Source of the DNA: Alphaproteobacteria bacterium
GTDB lineage: Bacteria; Pseudomonadota; Alphaproteobacteria; Puniceispirillales; Puniceispirillaceae
Length of the DNA: 35,255 nt
Direction of reading: 5' to 3'
NCBI GenBank assembly: GCA_018666135.1
Contig: JABJAN010000061.1
Span: 1 to 35,255 of the forward strand
The notes under the pieces are model-generated. The model had not been told where the DNA came from and ran no database searches. It saw nothing but the letters and a program-made list of their open reading frames with translations. Made by a program: the position numbers and the translations under genes. Of this stretch, positions 1-8,508 are shown piece by piece (position 1 is the first letter of the stretch; each line of letters opens with the position of its first letter).

Positions 1-717
1 TAATTGGCCCTTATTTGCTAATTCTGGAAAAGCATTTGCCACCGCAATTGCATCCTCAATTTCTTGTCCAAAATAATCCACCAAAACAGTCAATGTGCGT
101 TCAGGAAAAGTTTTGTGAAATAATTCTGCTGCTCTAACCGTGCTTCCTGCATATCCAATTAGCGCATGCGGCATGGTACCCATTCCGTGCGTCATACCAA
201 AAAAATGCGCTGTTGCATCTGCTGCACATCCAGCAAACCCTTTGGCACCATTTTTAGAAATCGCTTTTTTTGACCCTACTGACGCCCCATATGCCATCAA
301 TTCTGCCATTTCAGTTCCAGCACAATGACGTGCATCCATCGCAATAAAACTCACCTCTGGCAATTCTATTGACATATGATAGGCGTTATAAGCTGCTACA
401 CAGGCTGCCCCTAATTTCTGTAAAAATAGCGTTTCAAGGTCTACTAAGGCAACCATGCTGCCTGTGATATAAAACATTGGCTCGCCAGCACCAACCCATG
501 ACCCTTCTTTAAAAAGATGTTCAATTTTTACTTCAACCCCCCTCATGGAGGTCATTTCAAGCAACCAGTCTATTGCCAATTGTGAGGCAAGCGTAACTGG
601 ACGACGCATAAACACAGCATAAGTAACTTCTGCATCCCCGTGTTCAAGCAGAACCTGCCGCGTTAAATTAAAATAACTATCGGTATAGCGCGGATGAGAT
701 TGTGTATCTGGCCACAT
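1..717 (-). CDS. Nicotinate phosphoribosyltransferase family protein (3' end cut by window edge)
   Basis: The frame is open from an ATG at 717 to the window edge, giving the first 239 residues. It begins MWPDTQSHPRYTDSYFNLTR and carries GMGTMPHALIGYAGS around residues 175-190 and LTVLVDYFGQE near 214, which fit the COG1488 nicotinate phosphoribosyltransferase fold. Members join nicotinate to PRPP, forming nicotinate mononucleotide in the Preiss-Handler route to NAD; they act in the cytosol. An AAGGTGAGG stretch ends about 12 nt before the ATG. A GTG seven bases further upstream is a possible alternative start. The gene follows the DAHP synthase gene by 45 bp on the same strand, so the two are probably co-transcribed. 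The C-terminal catalytic part lies outside the window, so exact substrate specificity is inferred from family resemblance. Confidence 0.8.
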   Translation of the reverse strand, partial: MWPDTQSHPRYTDSYFNLTRQVLLEHGDAEVTYAVFMRRPVTLASQLAIDWLLEMTSMRGVEVKIEHLFKEGSWVGAGEPMFYITGSMVALVDLETLFLQKLGAACVAAYNAYHMSIELPEVSFIAMDARHCAGTEMAELMAYGASVGSKKAISKNGAKGFAGCAADATAHFFGMTHGMGTMPHALIGYAGSTVRAAELFHKTFPERTLTVLVDYFGQEIEDAIAVANAFPELANKGQL

Positions 718-762
718 CTTTGTCACTTTCCTCACCTTTAACCCCTTATTTAAAGAAAACGG

Positions 763-2142
763 TTATATAGCGTGTAAAATTCCAGCAGTGTGATCACGGC
801 GCTTTTTCATAAGATTTGCAATTAAAAAAGCAAGCTCAAGTGACTGGCTAGCATTAAGCCGAGGGTCACAATGAGTATGATATCTATCCCCAAGTGATTC
901 TTCTGTGACTGAGACAACACCACCAACACATTCAGTTACATTTTGACCTGTCATTTCAAAATGTATTCCACCTGGGTAGGTACCAACACTATCATGAGCA
1001 GCAAAAAACCCTTCAACCTCTCGCATAACATCCTCTAAACGACGCGTTTTGTATCCAGAACTAGCCTTAACCGTATTACCATGCATTGGATCACAGCACC
1101 AAACAACCTGCGCACCTGCCCTATCAACAGCACGCAATAATTCTGGTAATTTGGCCATGACATGATCAGCCCCCATTCTTGCTATTAGTGTTAATCTGCC
1201 TGGGATATTATCTGGGTTAAGTACATCAATCAGCCTCAGCAAATCGTCAGTAGCAAGTGAGGGTCCACATTTAAGACCAATCGGGTTAGCAATGCCTCGC
1301 ATATATTCAACGTGGGCACCGTCTATTTGCCTAGTACGATCGCCTATCCAAACCATATGCGCAGAAGTCGTAAACAGCTCTTTTTGGTTGGTGATAGTAT
1401 CTTTCCTAGTCATCGCCTCTTCATAATTCAGCAATAACGCTTCATGGCTGGTGTAGAACTCGGTTTCCATCAAAGATCGTGTATTGTCTGATCTAACACC
1501 GCAAGCAGCCATAAATTGCAAGCATTCCTCAATTTTTTCAGAAAGTTGATCAAATTTCTTTGATTGCGCCGTATTCTTTATATATTCGCTATTCCAGCTA
1601 TGTACTTGGTCAAGGTTTGCCATTCCTCCTTGCGAGAATGCACGCAGCAAGTTCAACGTCGCAGCAGAATGGTCATATACATTTAACAACCTTGTTGGGT
1701 CTGGTATTCTATTGACTTCATTAAATTCAATACCATTAACCATATCACCGCGATAAGAAGGTAACTCCATCCCATCAATAACTTCAGTAGGGGCAGAACG
1801 CGGTTTAGCAAACTGACCAGCCATCCTGCCGACTTTTACCACCGGCAGACCAGCACCAAAGGTCAGGGCAACTGCCATTTGCAAAATTACCTTAAAACTA
1901 TCTCTGATATTATTTGCACTAAATTCAGCAAAACTCTCTGCGCAATCTCCGCCCTGGAGCAAAAATGCTTTACCATTTGCAACATCTCCAAGTTTTTTTC
2001 TTAAATCCTGCACTTCGCCTGCAAATACAAGAGGGGGGCGTTTACCAAGAGTTTCTTCCACCTCTTTTAAAGAGGATAAATCAGGATATTCTGGGACCTG
2101 TTTAATCGGAAATTCGCGCCAGCTATTTGGTTGCCATGTCAT
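763..2142 (-). CDS. aroG: Class II 3-deoxy-7-phosphoheptulonate (DAHP) synthase
   Basis: This 459-residue protein is a plant-like type II DAHP synthase. It condenses phosphoenolpyruvate with erythrose 4-phosphate, the committed step of the shikimate pathway, in the cytosol. Family signatures run in order: QGGDCAESF near residues 63-71, [14 protein letters not shown] near 102-115, a metal- and substrate-binding CDPMHGNT near 350, [15 protein letters not shown] near 393, and [19 protein letters not shown] near the C terminus. Length is normal for the family, and there is no fused chorismate mutase. The ATG at 2142 has AGGTG six bases upstream. The name aroG is used for class II enzymes in many alphaproteobacteria, although the protein is unrelated to E. 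coli AroG. A promoter-like pair and a nine-codon Cys-rich ORF lie in the leader. Confidence 0.96.
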   Translation of the reverse strand: MTWQPNSWREFPIKQVPEYPDLSSLKEVEETLGKRPPLVFAGEVQDLRKKLGDVANGKAFLLQGGDCAESFAEFSANNIRDSFKVILQMAVALTFGAGLPVVKVGRMAGQFAKPRSAPTEVIDGMELPSYRGDMVNGIEFNEVNRIPDPTRLLNVYDHSAATLNLLRAFSQGGMANLDQVHSWNSEYIKNTAQSKKFDQLSEKIEECLQFMAACGVRSDNTRSLMETEFYTSHEALLLNYEEAMTRKDTITNQKELFTTSAHMVWIGDRTRQIDGAHVEYMRGIANPIGLKCGPSLATDDLLRLIDVLNPDNIPGRLTLIARMGADHVMAKLPELLRAVDRAGAQVVWCCDPMHGNTVKASSGYKTRRLEDVMREVEGFFAAHDSVGTYPGGIHFEMTGQNVTECVGGVVSVTEESLGDRYHTHCDPRLNASQSLELAFLIANLMKKRRDHTAGILHAI

Positions 2143-2214
2143 ACCAACACCTATTTTTTTAACCTGTTATTACAGACCATTTTATTACTTTTAATTATGT
2201 ATGGAATGTACCGT

Positions 2215-2244
2215 CTAGCACGCGCAAATGCAAACAAACTTCAT
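2215..2244 (-). other. Candidate leader mini-ORF MKFVCICAC upstream of DAHP synthase
   Basis: A nine-codon ORF, MKFVCICAC then TAG, starts at an ATG (2244). AGGTGG sits four bases upstream, a better ribosome-binding sequence than many genes here have. The ORF ends about 70 bases before the DAHP synthase ATG, on the same strand. Three of nine residues are cysteine in alternating positions. I infer a possible regulatory leader peptide; no strong terminator hairpin is visible downstream, so chance remains possible. Confidence 0.25.
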
Positions 2245-2256
2245 AAATCCACCTGT

Positions 2257-2285
2257 TTTATGGAGATAATTTTGTATGTTATCAA
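2257..2285 (-). promoter_or_regulatory. Predicted sigma-70-type promoter for DAHP synthase
   Basis: On the minus strand TTGATA (5/6 to the -35 consensus) is followed by a 17-base spacer and CATAAA (4/6 to the -10). Predicted transcription start is near 2250, just before the mini-ORF MKFVCICAC and about 110 bases before the DAHP synthase ATG. Confidence 0.4.
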
Positions 2286-2332
2286 TTAAATCATAGTAAA
2301 TTGATTAAATTCTTGATTAAAGTCTTAAAATG

Positions 2333-3688
2333 TCAGCGACTTGGAGAACGCATTGTAACAAATTCTTCTGCTGCTGTTGGATGAATTCCAACTGTAGCAT
2401 CAAAATCTGATTTAGTTGCCCCCATTTTCATTGCGATTGCAATACCTTGCATAATTTCGGCACAATCTGGTCCAACCATATGCGCACCCAGCACTTTATC
2501 GGTTTCCGCATCAACGACCAATTTCATATAGCTTTTTTCTTGCCTGCCAGAAATCGTATTTTTCATTGCTCGAAAACGTGATTCATATATTTTGATTTTT
2601 TTGCCCTGCTGAATGGCATCTAACTCACTGATGCCTACACACGCTATTGGAGGCTGGCTGAAAACAGCAGATGCTATCATATCATATGACATAACACGCG
2701 GATTATCCCCATAAAAACTATCCGCAAAAGCATGCCCTTCGCCAATAGCTACAGGGGTTAAATTAACCCTATCTGTTACATCCCCAATTGCATAAATAGA
2801 GGGAACTGAAGTTTGCGCATCTTCTGAGACTATAATTTGTCCGACAGGTCCTGTTTTTATCCCAACTTCATCAAGACCAAGAGAATGTGTATTTGGCTTT
2901 CTGCCTGTTGCAGATAAAATCTGGTCTGCAATGATAGTCTCTTGTGTGTTTAACCATATTGTCTGTTTTCCAGATTCTGCTTCGACTTTTGTTATTGATG
3001 TTTGCGGGTGAAGTATAACCCCTCTATCAACAAGACACTCCGCAATATGCTCTCTTACATTTTCATCAAACCCACGAAGCGGAAAATTACTCCTGTAAAT
3101 CAAATGTGTTTTACTTCCAAGAGCAGCAAATATACCTGCAAATTCCAAAGCAATATACCCACCACCATGAATTACGATGGTCTCAGGCAATTCATTTAAA
3201 TCAAGTGCCTCATTTGAAGTTATGGCATTTTCTGCCATGCCAGGAATATCCAAAATTGTTGGCATACCGCCAACAGCAATTAAAATTCTCTTAGCAGATA
3301 TAGTTTTGTCATTAACCAAAATTTCGTGCGGACCTGCTAATTTTGCAGCTCCAGAGATTAGATTGACACCAGAATTCTTCAGAAGATTTCTGTAAATTCC
3401 CTCAAGCCTATCAATTTCAATATCCTTAGCTGATATCAGAGATGACCAATCATGCTGTACGCCTGAAATTTGCCATCCAAACCCCTTCGCATCTGTCAGC
3501 TCATGTGCAAAGCTTGAGCCATAAACCAGCAGCTTCTTGGGAACACATCCTCTAATAACGCAGGTGCCGCCAGGACGATCCTTTTCAATTACAGCAACTT
3601 TTGCCCCATGCGAGGCAGCAATCCGTCCAGCTCTTACCCCTCCTGAGCCTGCGCCAATAACAATCAGGTCATAATCATAGCTTTCCAT
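2333..3688 (-). CDS. gor: Glutathione-disulfide reductase
   Basis: This 451-residue flavoprotein reduces oxidised glutathione with NADPH in the cytosol. The FAD-binding GAGSGG lies at residues 12-17. The redox-active disulfide is in GGTCVIRGCVPKK (Cys44 and Cys49), the glutathione-reductase variant of the motif. The NADPH-binding fold is GGGYIALEFAGIFAALGS near 175-192, followed by YRSNFPLRGFD, whose arginines favour NADPH over NADH. The C-terminal GIHPTAAEEF supplies the active-site His-Glu pair, and the dimerisation domain is complete. The ATG at 3688 has AGGAG seven bases upstream. It lies 190 bp before the DAHP synthase gene and probably belongs to a separate transcription unit. Trypanothione or mycothione reductase would be the alternatives, but motif and context favour glutathione. 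Confidence 0.95.
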   Translation of the reverse strand: MESYDYDLIVIGAGSGGVRAGRIAASHGAKVAVIEKDRPGGTCVIRGCVPKKLLVYGSSFAHELTDAKGFGWQISGVQHDWSSLISAKDIEIDRLEGIYRNLLKNSGVNLISGAAKLAGPHEILVNDKTISAKRILIAVGGMPTILDIPGMAENAITSNEALDLNELPETIVIHGGGYIALEFAGIFAALGSKTHLIYRSNFPLRGFDENVREHIAECLVDRGVILHPQTSITKVEAESGKQTIWLNTQETIIADQILSATGRKPNTHSLGLDEVGIKTGPVGQIIVSEDAQTSVPSIYAIGDVTDRVNLTPVAIGEGHAFADSFYGDNPRVMSYDMIASAVFSQPPIACVGISELDAIQQGKKIKIYESRFRAMKNTISGRQEKSYMKLVVDAETDKVLGAHMVGPDCAEIMQGIAIAMKMGATKSDFDATVGIHPTAAEEFVTMRSPSR

Positions 3689-3798
3689 GGCAACTCCTAC
3701 CCACTTCCATAATTCAATGGTCTTCTATTAGCCCATTTACGATAGTGTTGTCGAGAAAGCTTGTATTAAATTGTTCGATTGTGGGTTAGTTATGCGTT

Positions 3799-3996
3799 TT
3801 AAATACCTTTAAGAAATTCAAGAGATAGGTGATTATTATCATCTTCGTCCTCATTTCCCTTTGCTCTATCCTGTTGAACAGCAAATTCCTTTAATAATAA
3901 ATTCTGAGCAAAATTACTTACTAATTGGCTCAGTCCAAAGTTGTTTAAATTACAGATAGAACGTTTTATAAAATAACTTACTGATTTTTCAGTAGA
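3799..3996 (-). other. In-frame open continuation downstream of the TGA of the small gene at 3997-4263
   Basis: Directly after the TGA at 3997-3999 the same frame stays open for 65 sense codons until TAA at 3799-3801. The translation begins STEKSVSYFIKRSICNLNNF, continues with a helix-like GLSQLVSNFAQNLLLKEF, and ends in an acidic tail. It has no ATG, GTG or TTG codon, so it is unlikely to be a separate gene. In such AT-rich DNA a 65-codon open run is uncommon by chance. I read it as the lost or conditionally translated C-terminal part of the upstream gene. Confidence 0.45.
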
Positions 3997-4263
3997 TCAA
4001 ACGCCAATTCCATCAATTGAAAATGCAAATGAATCTTCATCCATCATGCCTGCTAAAAATGATTTAATCATAAAACATTCATCTTTCATAGAAAGTGACC
4101 CGTGAATAAAAACAATGTCATCAACACAGGTTTCTTCTAAATGAATTATCACCCCTGTAATATGGGGAATATAGATCCAATGCCCCTCCTCTAATTTATA
4201 AAAGTTAGTTGGCATTTTATTATCTAGGCAATCAGCAATGAGTTGACTAAGTTTGGTTTTCAC
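3997..4263 (-). CDS. Small hypothetical protein, possibly CesT/YbjN-like, probably truncated by an in-frame TGA
   Basis: The chosen start is GTG at 4263, because GGAG lies exactly six bases upstream; the longer frame from TTG at 4338 has no ribosome-binding site. The product is 88 residues, beginning MKTKLSQLIADCLDNKMPTN. The visible pattern is an N-terminal helix, then alternating strands (WIYIPHITGVIIHL, DDIVFIHGSLS), a helix (ECFMIKSFLAGMM) and a strand (SFAFSID). That order resembles the alpha-beta fold of CesT/YbjN-type small chaperone-like proteins; this is a fold-level inference, not a family match. The frame continues for 65 codons beyond the TGA with a strand and amphipathic helix that would complete such a fold, so this may be a nonsense-mutated gene. 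No secretion genes are nearby. Confidence 0.5.
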   Translation of the reverse strand: MKTKLSQLIADCLDNKMPTNFYKLEEGHWIYIPHITGVIIHLEETCVDDIVFIHGSLSMKDECFMIKSFLAGMMDEDSFAFSIDGIGV

Positions 4264-4490
4264 TTTTTTCTCCAAATATAAAAAAGTTAAATTGACCAGA
4301 TTTTGTCTCTTTTCACAATTATTCTGCTGTACTATCAAAATGGGTAAGTTAATTTATTTATTTGAAAATTGAGAATAGTGATTATCATCGAATTTTTTAA
4401 ATAAAGCGGATTGGCAAAAATAAAAATCAATGCTTAATTATCAAACACCGCATTCATAAAAAATAAATTATTACCAATCAGGGAATTACA

Positions 4491-6443
4491 ATGACACCCA
4501 ACCCAATTTTATGGCACCCGTCGCGCGCACAAATTGATAATGCTGAAATAACAGATTTTGCTAATTGGGTAGAACGTAATCATGGGTTCAACTGGCAACA
4601 AGTTTATAATCGTCTGTGGTCTTGGTCAGTTGAACATTCTGATTTATTCTGGAAATCAATTTGGGATTGGCATGGTATTATAGGACATCAAGGGGAACGC
4701 ATATTGATTAACCCTGATAAAATCCCAGGTGCTCAGTTTTTCCCAGATGCCACATTAAATTTTGCTGAAAATTTACTTCAGCAGGCAGATGATCAGATCG
4801 CCATTTCAAGCCATCATGAAAAAGGCACCTCAGAACAGCTAACTCGGGCAACTCTTAAACATGATGTGATGGCGCTTGCAGGTTGGATGCAATCCAAAGG
4901 GGTTGGCAAAGGAGACAGAGTTGCTGCCTATATCCCAAATATACAACAAGCCGTGGTAACAATGCTGGCAACTGCCTCCCTTGGTGCCATCTATTCTAGC
5001 TGCTCTCCTGATTTTGGATTTAACGGTGTTTTTGACCGTTTTAGTCAAATCGAGCCTAAAATACTTGTTACAATTGATGGCTATTTCTATGCTGGCAAGA
5101 AAATTAACAGGGCAGATATAATTCTCCAGCTTGGCAAAAAATTACCTAGTCTTAAGCATATTCTAGTTCATAATTATATTGGAGATGCTTCTGATTTAAT
5201 TTCTAACCAGAATATATCATTATATTCAGATGCCCTAAATCACGCACCGATAACTGATTTTGTACCTGTTAAATTTAACGATCCGTTATATATTTTATAT
5301 TCATCTGGCACGACAGGCGTACCAAAATGCATTCTGCATAGCGTAGGTGGCACTCTTGTTCAACATATCAAAGAGCACCGTCTTCACTCAAATGTCAGAC
5401 AAAACTCGTCTGTATTTTATTTTACAACTTGTGGATGGATGATGTGGAACTGGCTTGTATCTGCGCTTGCCCTAAAGGCTAAAATTGTTTTGTTTGAGGG
5501 CAATCCATTCTATCCTGGACCAGAACGACTTTGGCAAATGGCTGAAAGTGAAAAAATTAATTTATTTGGAACTTCTGCTAAATATATTGATGCTGTTCGA
5601 AAATCTGGTTTGAAACCAAATGAAATTGTTGATTTAAGCCACCTTGAGCTATTGTGTTCTACTGGCTCACCTCTAAATACAGAAGGGTTTGATTTTATAT
5701 ATGAACATGTATGCCACTCTCTTCAGCTTGCCTCTATATCAGGTGGCACAGATATTGTGTCCTGCTTTGTACTTGGCTGTCCTATAAGACCTGTCTATGC
5801 TGGTGAAATACAGTGCCGCGGATTGGGCATGGATGTGGTAATTCTTGCAGAAGATGGCTCTGCCCTTACTGAAGAACAAGGTGAGTTATGCTGCAAATCT
5901 GCGTTTCCATCGATGCCAATTGGTTTTTGGAATGACAAAGATGGTCAAAAATATCACCATGCCTATTTTGATAGCTATAAAAATATATGGCGACATGGCG
6001 ACTGGGCAACGCTTACAAAGCAAGATGGTATTATTATTCATGGAAGATCAGATGCAACGCTAAATCCTGGTGGGGTTCGAATTGGCACTGCTGAGATTTA
6101 CCGTCCGGTTGAATCATTTGATGAAATAATAGAAGCGTTAGTAATTGGTCAGTCATTCGAGGATGATGTTCGTATAATATTATTTGTACGATTAAAAGAA
6201 GGGGTGATTCTTGATGATGAATTGCGCGACAAGCTCAAAAAAGAAATAAGAGCAAAGGCAACCCCAAGGCATGTACCAGCTATCATTTGTGCAGTTGCAG
6301 ATATTCCGCGAACTCGTTCTGGTAAAATCACTGAACTAGCTGTAAGAGATGTAATCCACAATCGTTCTGTTAAAAATACAGAAGCACTGGCGAATCCTGA
6401 AGCCTTGAAATTGTTTGAACATTTGCCAGAATTAGCACTGTAA
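4491..6443 (+). CDS. Acetoacetyl-CoA synthetase (acetoacetate-CoA ligase)
   Basis: This 650-residue ANL-superfamily enzyme activates acetoacetate with ATP and CoA, feeding ketone bodies or PHB-derived acetoacetate into central metabolism. The N-terminal acetyl-CoA-synthetase-like cap includes FPDATLNFAENLL near 84-96. The adenylate-forming P-loop is YSSGTTGVPK at 270-279. SGGTDIVSCFV, HGDWA and GRSDATLNPGGVRIGTAEIY follow, and TRSGKITEL holds the C-terminal catalytic lysine (Lys612), the usual site of regulatory acetylation. The pattern GGTDIVSCF and the N-terminal WHPSRAQI are typical of acetoacetyl-CoA rather than acetyl-CoA synthetases. The ATG has AGGGA seven bases upstream. The gene stands alone, converging on the hypothetical gene at 6509, with a 227-bp region upstream shared with the small gene at 3997-4263. 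Confidence 0.93.
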   Translation: MTPNPILWHPSRAQIDNAEITDFANWVERNHGFNWQQVYNRLWSWSVEHSDLFWKSIWDWHGIIGHQGERILINPDKIPGAQFFPDATLNFAENLLQQADDQIAISSHHEKGTSEQLTRATLKHDVMALAGWMQSKGVGKGDRVAAYIPNIQQAVVTMLATASLGAIYSSCSPDFGFNGVFDRFSQIEPKILVTIDGYFYAGKKINRADIILQLGKKLPSLKHILVHNYIGDASDLISNQNISLYSDALNHAPITDFVPVKFNDPLYILYSSGTTGVPKCILHSVGGTLVQHIKEHRLHSNVRQNSSVFYFTTCGWMMWNWLVSALALKAKIVLFEGNPFYPGPERLWQMAESEKINLFGTSAKYIDAVRKSGLKPNEIVDLSHLELLCSTGSPLNTEGFDFIYEHVCHSLQLASISGGTDIVSCFVLGCPIRPVYAGEIQCRGLGMDVVILAEDGSALTEEQGELCCKSAFPSMPIGFWNDKDGQKYHHAYFDSYKNIWRHGDWATLTKQDGIIIHGRSDATLNPGGVRIGTAEIYRPVESFDEIIEALVIGQSFEDDVRIILFVRLKEGVILDDELRDKLKKEIRAKATPRHVPAIICAVADIPRTRSGKITELAVRDVIHNRSVKNTEALANPEALKLFEHLPELAL

Positions 6444-6508
6444 AATCGGCTTTAGCTCTTTAATGCTTAATTTAAACAGGATTCAAAGCCTTAATCTTGA
6501 CCTAACGC

Positions 6509-7018
6509 CTATCCTTTTTGCCGCAAAAATGATTGGACAGCACTTGAGTTAGCAAATCTCTTTTTGTTTTTTTTCAGAAATGCTAACTCAGCTATCAATG
6601 CATTATCTTCTGCTTTTTTAAGCTGAGTTTCATCTGGCGAAGGTTCAATAATCTGCGGCGCACAAATATGGCTTATATAGGTGTGGTTGGCACTCACTCT
6701 GTCTGCCGTTACTTTAAATTTAGCTTTTTGTCCAACAGGCCATTTTTCTCTTAATACAAGCAGCAAAACATATCCGTGTATTTCATTGTTTAATTTACTC
6801 AAAACAAAGGATTCAGCAATATAGGCCATCTCTGCCTGTTGTGTCTCAGTTAAATCTTTCTCTGCAAAATTATCTAACATAGCGCCAAGCAAGTTTATGT
6901 GATCCTCAGGCAGGCTAGGCACGGCTATGGCTTCTCGTTTTTTTGAGATATCTACTTCAAATGTTTCAATTTCCGTTTCGCCCATAACAGACAGAATAAA
7001 TTTATTACTCATCTTCAT
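6509..7018 (-). CDS. Hypothetical protein of 169 residues
   Basis: I do not recognise this protein. It is soluble-looking, with no signal peptide or membrane segment. The N-terminal part reads as short strands (KFILSVMGETEIETFEVDI). A middle region of helices (ETQQAEMAYIAESFVLSKL) leads to a strand-rich stretch ending in HICAPQIIEP. The C terminus is lysine-rich and helical. GAGAGG on the minus strand lies three bases from the first ATG (7018) and nine from a second in-frame ATG (7012), so the true start may be two codons later. It lies downstream of and co-directional with the cytochrome b561 gene, separated by 112 bp, and converges on the acetoacetyl-CoA synthetase gene. Its codon use looks like that of its neighbours. 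Confidence 0.75.
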   Translation of the reverse strand: MKMSNKFILSVMGETEIETFEVDISKKREAIAVPSLPEDHINLLGAMLDNFAEKDLTETQQAEMAYIAESFVLSKLNNEIHGYVLLLVLREKWPVGQKAKFKVTADRVSANHTYISHICAPQIIEPSPDETQLKKAEDNALIAELAFLKKNKKRFANSSAVQSFLRQKG

Positions 7019-7130
7019 CTACCTCTCAAAAATCAAAACATATCAACAGAGGATGTTTATAGGTCTGGTGCTCAAAAATCACAATTGGTTTTAGGTAAAA
7101 AATTTATCTCAGGGTTAAAATAACTCTTCA

Positions 7131-7784
7131 TTAAAAAAAGGAGGGTTTAATTAAAATTGCGAAATAGGCTGCTGCCAAACAGCAAACCAACACCCCTAAT
7201 CCCAAAGCAGTATGAAGAAGCGATATTTTGCCTCCAGGTCCTGTCTTATCGTCGCGTGAGCCATGTATCATCGCAGGTACAAGATTTTTACCAAGCCAAA
7301 AACGATAGAAAAAAAGCGCCCCTAAATGCATTAAAACGACACCAATCAATATTAGTTTTGTGTTTTCATGAAGTTCAGATGCCAAATCACTCAATGATGG
7401 TAGAAGATGCGCAAAAGGACCATCAAATAAAATATCATCATTTGATAGTGAACCTGTGAGAGCAAGCCAACTTGTTATAAAGATAAGTACGATACTTGCC
7501 CATCCTCCGACTGGCGAATGCCCTGCCATGGTTCCTGTATCTCGTTTTATCATGCGGATTAAATAACTAAAAAATATACGCGGTGGTTTAACAAAATTGA
7601 CAAACTTAGCTGATGGACTTCCAATAAAGCCCCATATAATTCTAAAGCAACATAACCCTAAAACAGACATTCCAAAAAACTGATGAAACGATCTATCGTC
7701 CCATTCTGAGGTTATGAATGCAAGTATTACGCATAGCATCAACAACCAATGATATATTCGTAATGGAAGATCCCAAACTACCAA
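7131..7784 (-). CDS. Cytochrome b561-family membrane protein
   Basis: This 217-residue integral membrane protein resembles COG3658/cytochrome b561 diheme proteins, which pass electrons between the quinone pool and periplasmic or soluble partners. It opens with VVWDLPLRIYHW, the usual (V/K)WD-P-R-xHW start of the family. About five hydrophobic segments are visible: residues 12-30, 38-57, 93-113, 144-164 and 188-212. Candidate heme ligands are His12 in the first segment, His34 before the second and a histidine in VVLMHLGALFF of the fourth. The start is a TTG at 7784 with AAGGAG ten bases upstream; no ATG lies near the right place. No cytochrome c partner is encoded beside it, so the electron donor and acceptor are unknown. 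It is divergent from the AlkA-like gene. Confidence 0.85.
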   Translation of the reverse strand: MVVWDLPLRIYHWLLMLCVILAFITSEWDDRSFHQFFGMSVLGLCCFRIIWGFIGSPSAKFVNFVKPPRIFFSYLIRMIKRDTGTMAGHSPVGGWASIVLIFITSWLALTGSLSNDDILFDGPFAHLLPSLSDLASELHENTKLILIGVVLMHLGALFFYRFWLGKNLVPAMIHGSRDDKTGPGGKISLLHTALGLGVLVCCLAAAYFAILIKPSFF

Positions 7785-7857
7785 TTTAATATCACTCCTT
7801 TAGATATATTGTTAATTTGGTTGAATTTACGGATAATTTAACATACCGATTATCCTT

Positions 7858-8490
7858 ATGTCACTATTTTTACAATTAAGCATGGTTGAAGCAATTGATA
7901 GGCTTGCTGAACTTGATCTAGACATCAAGAATGCGCTTGAAGATTACGGCTATCCAGAAGACAGAATGATGCCTGCATCATTTGAAACAATTGCACGAAT
8001 AATAATAGGACAACAAATATCTAGACAGGTTGCACACACACTTTGGCAGCGATTGCAGGAACAAAATCTTACAGACGCTGTAAAGATAAGTGCCGAAAAT
8101 TCGGACAGATTAATGCAGGTTGGTCTTTCAAAACGAAAATCTAAATATATTATTGGCATAGCAAAGGCAATAATTAGCGCAGAGCTAGACCTTGACTGGC
8201 TTAGTCAGCAAGATGGCATTACGGTGCAACAACATCTTATATCCTTTCGCGGCGTTGGCACTTGGACAGCTGATAATTTTCGTTTGTTTGCGTTACAAGA
8301 TTTTGATGCCTGGCCAGGAGGTGATCTTGCCTTGCAAGAAGCCATGAAAATTTTAAAAGGATTATCTAACAGACCTGGCAATTTAGAAATGCATGATTTG
8401 TCTGAACAGTGGGCACCCTACCGCGGGGCAGGTGCGCTTATGCTATGGCATATTTACGCTAAAAACAGGCGTCATGGGCAACCAATCTGA
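7858..8490 (+). CDS. DNA-3-methyladenine glycosylase II (AlkA-like, HhH-GPD)
   Basis: This 210-residue protein is a helix-hairpin-helix base-excision glycosylase that removes alkylated bases such as 3-methyladenine. ARIIIGQQISRQVAHTLWQR near 43-62 is the typical AlkA core helix. The HhH element is FRGVGTWTADNFRLFAL near 130-146. The catalytic aspartate lies in WPGGDLALQEA. The C-terminal SEQWAPYRGAGALMLWHIY is the usual AlkA ending. It lacks the N-terminal TATA-box-like domain of E. coli AlkA, as shorter bacterial homologues do. The ATG has no clear Shine-Dalgarno sequence; an ATG eight codons on is an alternative. It converges on the HMCES/YedK-like gene with only 18 bp between stops, so two DNA-damage genes sit end to end. 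Confidence 0.9.
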   Translation: MSLFLQLSMVEAIDRLAELDLDIKNALEDYGYPEDRMMPASFETIARIIIGQQISRQVAHTLWQRLQEQNLTDAVKISAENSDRLMQVGLSKRKSKYIIGIAKAIISAELDLDWLSQQDGITVQQHLISFRGVGTWTADNFRLFALQDFDAWPGGDLALQEAMKILKGLSNRPGNLEMHDLSEQWAPYRGAGALMLWHIYAKNRRHGQPI

Positions 8491-8508
8491 GATAATCAAC
8501 CACATGGT

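Noticed and set aside
3980-3999. Selenocysteine or Trp reading of the TGA in the small gene
   Set aside because: The hairpin after the TGA lacks the size, spacing and GU loop of a bacterial SECIS, and TGA clearly ends other genes here (mrdA, gor).
3997-4338. The longer 113-residue version of the small gene, starting at TTG 4338
   Set aside because: There is no ribosome-binding sequence before the TTG, while the GTG at 4263 has GGAG at the ideal distance.
6444-6508. Terminator between the acetoacetyl-CoA synthetase gene and the hypothetical gene
   Set aside because: Only a six-pair GGCTTT/AAAGCC match with a loop of about 30 bases and no T run is present.
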